Source: Leptopterna dolabrata (taxonomy: Eukaryota; Arthropoda; Insecta; Hemiptera; Miridae). Taken from it: 64,000 nt of DNA. Below the pieces are notes generated by a model. That model was not told where the DNA came from. It was given only the letters and a program-made list of their open reading frames with translations, and did not search any database. Each line of letters begins with the position of its first letter. The first letter of the stretch is position 1. Positions 62,449 through 64,000 of the stretch are shown here, piece by piece. Both the position numbers and the translations under genes were made by a program. The stretch is from positions 55,827,047-55,891,046 of the forward strand of contig OX940975.1 in assembly GCA_954871275.1 (NCBI GenBank). The letters are read 5' to 3'.

Positions 62449-63760
62449 TGTAGTGCAGCACCACTACAAAGATTCCCCCTCCCGTGAGAACGCCACTTTT
62501 TCTTAGGACCCCGGGGGGAGTGATGACGCAGTAGCTAGGTCTGTAGGGTCCGTAGTCGCAGCGAGAAATGGCTTTAACCGGTCGATCGCCACAACGACTT
62601 CTGAGTCCCGGACGCGCAGCTTGAAGAACTTGTCGTAGCGTTGAAGTACCTGGTAAGGACCGTCATAAGGTGGTTGCAATGGGTGTCGTACTGGATCCTG
62701 ACGACGACGAAGGAACACGTGAGAGCATGTTGCGAGTTCTTTGTGGACAAATGTTGTTTTAGAGCCATGCAGTGCGACAGGGACTGGACGAAGCTGTTTC
62801 ATAGTACGACAGAGTCGCCCGACGAAGCTACTGGGATCCTCAGGCTCACAATTTTCCTGCAGGAATGGACCTGGGAGATGCACGGTGGTACTGTAGACCA
62901 TCTCCGCTGGTGGTGTACCTACCATTTTCCTGGGTAGCTGAACGCAATCCTAAAACGATTAGAGGGAGAGTTTCAGCCCAGTGTGGAGAGGCATGGCCAC
63001 GTATAGCGGCCTTGAAGCATCTATGACATCGTTCCAGCAGGCCGTTGGATTCGGGATGAAAGGCGGTAGTATGGATGTGATGTGCTCCTAACAGCTGTGA
63101 TAAAGCTCGAAATAATGTGGATTCGAACTGCCCCCCTTGGTCTGTAGTTATGCGCAATGGAGTTCCGAACTTGGATATCCATCCAGCTACAAAAGCACTT
63201 GCTACTGTTTCTGCAGTTATGTCACTCACCAGGAAACACTGGCCACCGTGTGAATCGATCAATGCAGGTGACACAATAACGATATCCGTCACTAGGCAGA
63301 AGAGGACCTACAGTCTATATGGACATGGGCGAAGCGTTCACCTGGGTCAAGGAAAGTAGCCTGAGGACTGACAGTGTGCCGTTGAACTTTCAACGATTGA
63401 CACGGGAGACAGTTACGTACAAAAGCTGTGGTGCTCTTGGACATTGATGGCCAGAAAAATCGCGTTTGCAACATGTTATAAAAACCACGTATGTCAGGGT
63501 GTGCTAAGTTGTGGACTATCTCAATATCGGCTTTTTGAAATGAAGGTGTGATACAGGCAAATGTGGCCAGTGGATGTCTTGCAGTATACAGGAACAGAGG
63601 AATTGAACATTGATAATTTCGCAAATTTGAAGTTGGTGTCGGACTAAAGAAGGTGTTGCAGGTCCGGGTCGGTGCCTTGTTCCTCAGCCAACTTGGCCCA
63701 GTCAGTGGACCAAGTAGAGCTAAGTTCTTCAACGGGCGAAAGGGGGGTTGCAAATGATAT
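62449..63760 (-). pseudogene. Gypsy element D: integrase and 3' end
   Basis: The minus strand shows, in order, the zinc-binding integrase start (LAHPDIRGFYNMLQTRFFW ... CLPCQ, 63292-63753), the core (ITAETVASAFVAGWISKFG, ITTDQGGQFES, FHPESNGLLERCH, 62846-63292) and the tail (TFVHKELATCSHVFLR, LQPPYDGPYQVL, 62503-62925). Frames shift near 63290 and 62900. A polypurine tract GGGAGGGGGAA at 62473-62483 precedes a probable LTR start TGTAGTGGTGC at about 62468. It is CsRn1-like in its tail but distinct from A and B. RT is not in the window. Confidence 0.75.
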
Positions 63761-64000
63761 CGCTAACGTGAGGTCAGAGTCTCGCTTCTATAGCGCCTAC
63801 GAAAGTAAGTATGGTATTTTGTTATATCGCTTCCGATACCAGCGTTGTAAAATTGTAATTCTAATTGCCGAAACCATAGTTTTGGATTTGTCTTCCAAAA
63901 CGGCGGAACTTTACTGATACTCCGCTTACCTCTGGTCCGCTCTGATTTCTTACCACCCTGTCAGTCGCGTCTTGCATCTTGTTTTTTTTTTAATTTATCC
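63761..64000. other. Right edge, nothing recognised
   Basis: The expected upstream part of Gypsy D (RNase H) is not recognisable here, so the element is truncated or interrupted at about 63760. Confidence 0.4.

Overview
The window is nuclear DNA of an arthropod, most likely a sap-feeding insect of the Hemiptera. Evidence is long AT-rich introns with GT/AG-bounded exons, runs of the TAGGTACCTACC type, and many insect-type mobile elements (piggyBac, Jockey, CsRn1- and Mag-like Gypsy, Tc1, pogo, hAT, Harbinger-like). The species cannot be fixed from the sequence.

Bases 1-6606 are the right-hand part of an integrated dsDNA virus of the adintovirus/Polinton (Maverick) kind. It carries a partial gene for a Gly/Ala-rich hydrophobic protein, a large protein ending in a parvovirus-type phospholipase A2 domain, a packaging ATPase, a probable major capsid protein and two small proteins. 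The last five reading frames are unbroken. The element has its own regulatory code: every start codon follows TATAATAAA, three genes share TTAGTTAAAAGAAT exactly 6 bases upstream of it, and every complete gene is followed by an AT-rich hairpin. This resembles poxvirus late promoters and the hairpin 3' ends of mimiviruses, and is the most unusual signal in the window. No integrase or DNA polymerase gene is inside the window.

From 8.6 to 58.7 kb the plus strand carries ten short exons (8607, 20916, 24506, 28802, 30378, 44622, 45018, 53694, 53929 and, less surely, 58601). Their reading phases agree at all nine junctions. I read them as one host gene of about 570 visible codons for a large extracellular, possibly polycystin/REJ-like, protein. 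Its ends lie outside what I could find. Almost everything else sits in its introns.

The introns hold a nested pile of mobile elements: a CsRn1-type Gypsy (12164-20789) filled with tandem units of a repeat I call family R; a decayed Gypsy (21.9-24.2 kb); a Jockey remnant; a Tc1 deletion derivative (27322-28759) ending 42 bases before an exon; a second, internally inverted CsRn1 element (31091-34850) inside a family R copy; a hAT-like element (35098-36715); a Mag-like Gypsy with matching LTRs (39126-44464) carrying a small DNA element; an apparently intact Jockey LINE (45971-50334) inside an older RTE-like LINE; an apparently intact piggyBac (51151-53668); a pogo-like derivative (55400-56897); an 82-bp-arm foldback (57728-57911); a 5S-rRNA-like fragment; another family R copy carrying a Harbinger-like element whose empty site is also in the window; and a Gypsy integrase fragment at the right edge. 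Target-site duplications give exact boundaries for eight of these elements; the Tc1 and pogo derivatives rest on terminal repeats flanked by TA.
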